Of a DNA stretch of 7,492 bases, positions 7,266 through 7,492 are shown piece after piece. Made by a program: the position numbers and the translations under genes. Position 1 is the first letter of the stretch; every line of letters starts with the position of its first letter. Source of the DNA: an uncultured Methylocystaceae bacterium (GTDB lineage: Bacteria; Pseudomonadota; Alphaproteobacteria; Rhizobiales; Beijerinckiaceae); assembly GCA_945956975.1 (NCBI GenBank), contig CAMFKC010000102.1, positions 1-7,492 on the forward strand. The letters run 5' to 3'. The notes beneath the pieces were generated by a model, which was not told the DNA's origin, ran no database searches, and saw nothing but the letters and a program-made list of their open reading frames with translations.

Positions 7266-7342
7266 GGCGTTTCCCAATTCCTGGACCGCGAGCCTTCAGG
7301 CTCGCTGGCGGATGCGAGCCTGAAGGCTCGCGGTCCTTTTCC
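7266..7342 (-). promoter_or_regulatory. Intercistronic region between the MCC beta and alpha subunit genes
   Basis: This 77-nt gap links the two carboxylase subunit genes. On the coding strand it starts with a short AAAA tract, is dominated by a long perfect stem-loop, and ends in a purine-rich leader before the alpha-subunit ATG. That leader holds AGGA at 7279-7282 and GGGAAA at 7270-7275. GGGAAA is only four nt from the ATG and AGGA is 13 nt away, so the ribosome binding site is not ideal. The hairpin ends just upstream of AGGA, so it could affect access or RNA stability. No promoter is recognised. Confidence 0.6.
7283..7336. repeat. Perfect 23-bp inverted repeat built from two 18-nt palindromes (REP-like)
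   Basis: The left arm is 7283-7305, the 8-nt loop is 7306-7313 and the right arm is 7314-7336, and the arms are exact reverse complements. Each arm also contains its own small hairpin: GCGAGCCTTCAGGCTCGC at 7288-7305 and its complement at 7314-7331, each an 8-bp stem around two bases. The DNA or RNA can therefore fold as one long hairpin or two short ones. A TTTT at 7337-7340 lies on the plus strand, the wrong side for ending the minus-strand transcript that covers it. The layout recalls REP/BIME-type dispersed palindromes. An mRNA-stabilising or attenuating structure between subunit genes is the alternative. Confidence 0.9.
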
Positions 7343-7492
7343 TCACATCCTGAACAGGCCGAACTTCGTCGGCTGGATCGGCGCGTTGAGCGAGGCCGAG
7401 AGCGAGAGGCCGAGCACGCGGCGCGTGTCGGCGGGATCGAACACGCCGTCGTCCCAGAGCCGCGCCGTCGCGAAATAGGGATGGCCCTGCGC
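7343..7492 (-). CDS. mccB: 3-methylcrotonyl-CoA carboxylase, carboxyltransferase beta subunit, C-terminal end (partial)
   Basis: The last 49 codons and a TGA stop are visible; the 5' part lies beyond the window. The beta subunit accepts the carboxyl group from biotin on the alpha subunit and transfers it to 3-methylcrotonyl-CoA. The visible tail reads from AQGHPYFATARLWDDG through DPADTRRVLGLSLSASLNAP to PTKFGLFRM. This closely matches the ending of bacterial and mitochondrial MCC beta, with DPADTR..LGL, the small-residue run and a G-[VL]-FRM end. Acetyl- and propionyl-CoA carboxylase beta chains end differently. The alpha-subunit gene follows 77 nt on in the same direction, as in known leucine/isovalerate (liu) clusters. 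The identification rests on a short stretch but the match is distinctive. The liu-type name liuB is also used. Confidence 0.88.
   Translation of the reverse strand, partial: AQGHPYFATARLWDDGVFDPADTRRVLGLSLSASLNAPIQPTKFGLFRM

Noticed and set aside
7266..7277. TTG start for the MCC alpha subunit, giving four extra residues (MGNA)
   Set aside because: AGGA ends one base before this TTG, too close to act as its ribosome binding site. Family members begin at the Met of MFDKILIANRGE, so the ATG at 7265 is preferred.
7283..7340. The hairpin plus TTTT as an intrinsic terminator
   Set aside because: The T-run follows the hairpin only on the plus strand, where no gene is being transcribed towards it. 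On the minus strand the hairpin is followed by AGGAATTGGG. It could act only on antisense transcription.
4968..7478. Long plus-strand open frames (4968-6299 and 6330-7478) opposite the MCC alpha gene
   Set aside because: They mirror the third-position GC bias of the real gene, show no domain motifs, and cross gene boundaries in ways real genes would not. The second even runs through the palindrome and the MCC beta end.

Overview
This is a GC-rich, almost fully coding bacterial segment. All six recognisable genes lie on the minus strand, so the order of transcription runs from high to low coordinates. Codon use is strongly biased to G/C at the third position, and this leaves long empty shadow frames on the plus strand. 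The gene set and protein sequences fit a Gram-negative proteobacterium, probably alphaproteobacterial. That is an impression from memory of these families, not a search result.

Right half (about 7492 to 3543): a leucine/branched-acyl-CoA catabolic module. It contains the last 49 codons of the 3-methylcrotonyl-CoA carboxylase carboxyltransferase (beta) subunit. A 77-nt spacer follows, holding a perfect 23-bp inverted repeat that is itself made of two smaller palindromes. Next come the complete biotin-carrying alpha subunit and, 30 nt on, an AMP-forming acyl-CoA synthetase resembling the ACSF2 group. Together these would activate a free branched or medium-chain acid and carboxylate 3-methylcrotonyl-CoA on the leucine pathway.

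Left half (3487 to 1): a tightly packed three-gene set beginning 55 nt after the synthetase. It encodes a flavoprotein resembling alkyl-dihydroxyacetonephosphate synthase (AGPS, the ether-lipid enzyme of peroxisomes), an FAD-dependent glycerol-3-phosphate dehydrogenase (GlpD type), and the start of an FGGY sugar/polyol kinase. The genes overlap by 11 nt and 4 nt and the two internal starts lack good ribosome binding sites, so translation is probably coupled. The set could lead from a polyol through a phosphorylated polyol and a dihydroxyacetone-phosphate-like ketone to an AGPS-type reaction. No step is proven, and the kinase lacks one residue expected of a glycerol kinase.

No RNA gene, CRISPR array, transposase, phage gene or gene-free stretch over 100 bases was seen. 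The observations most worth following are the AGPS-like/GlpD/FGGY operon and the nested palindrome between the two carboxylase subunit genes.
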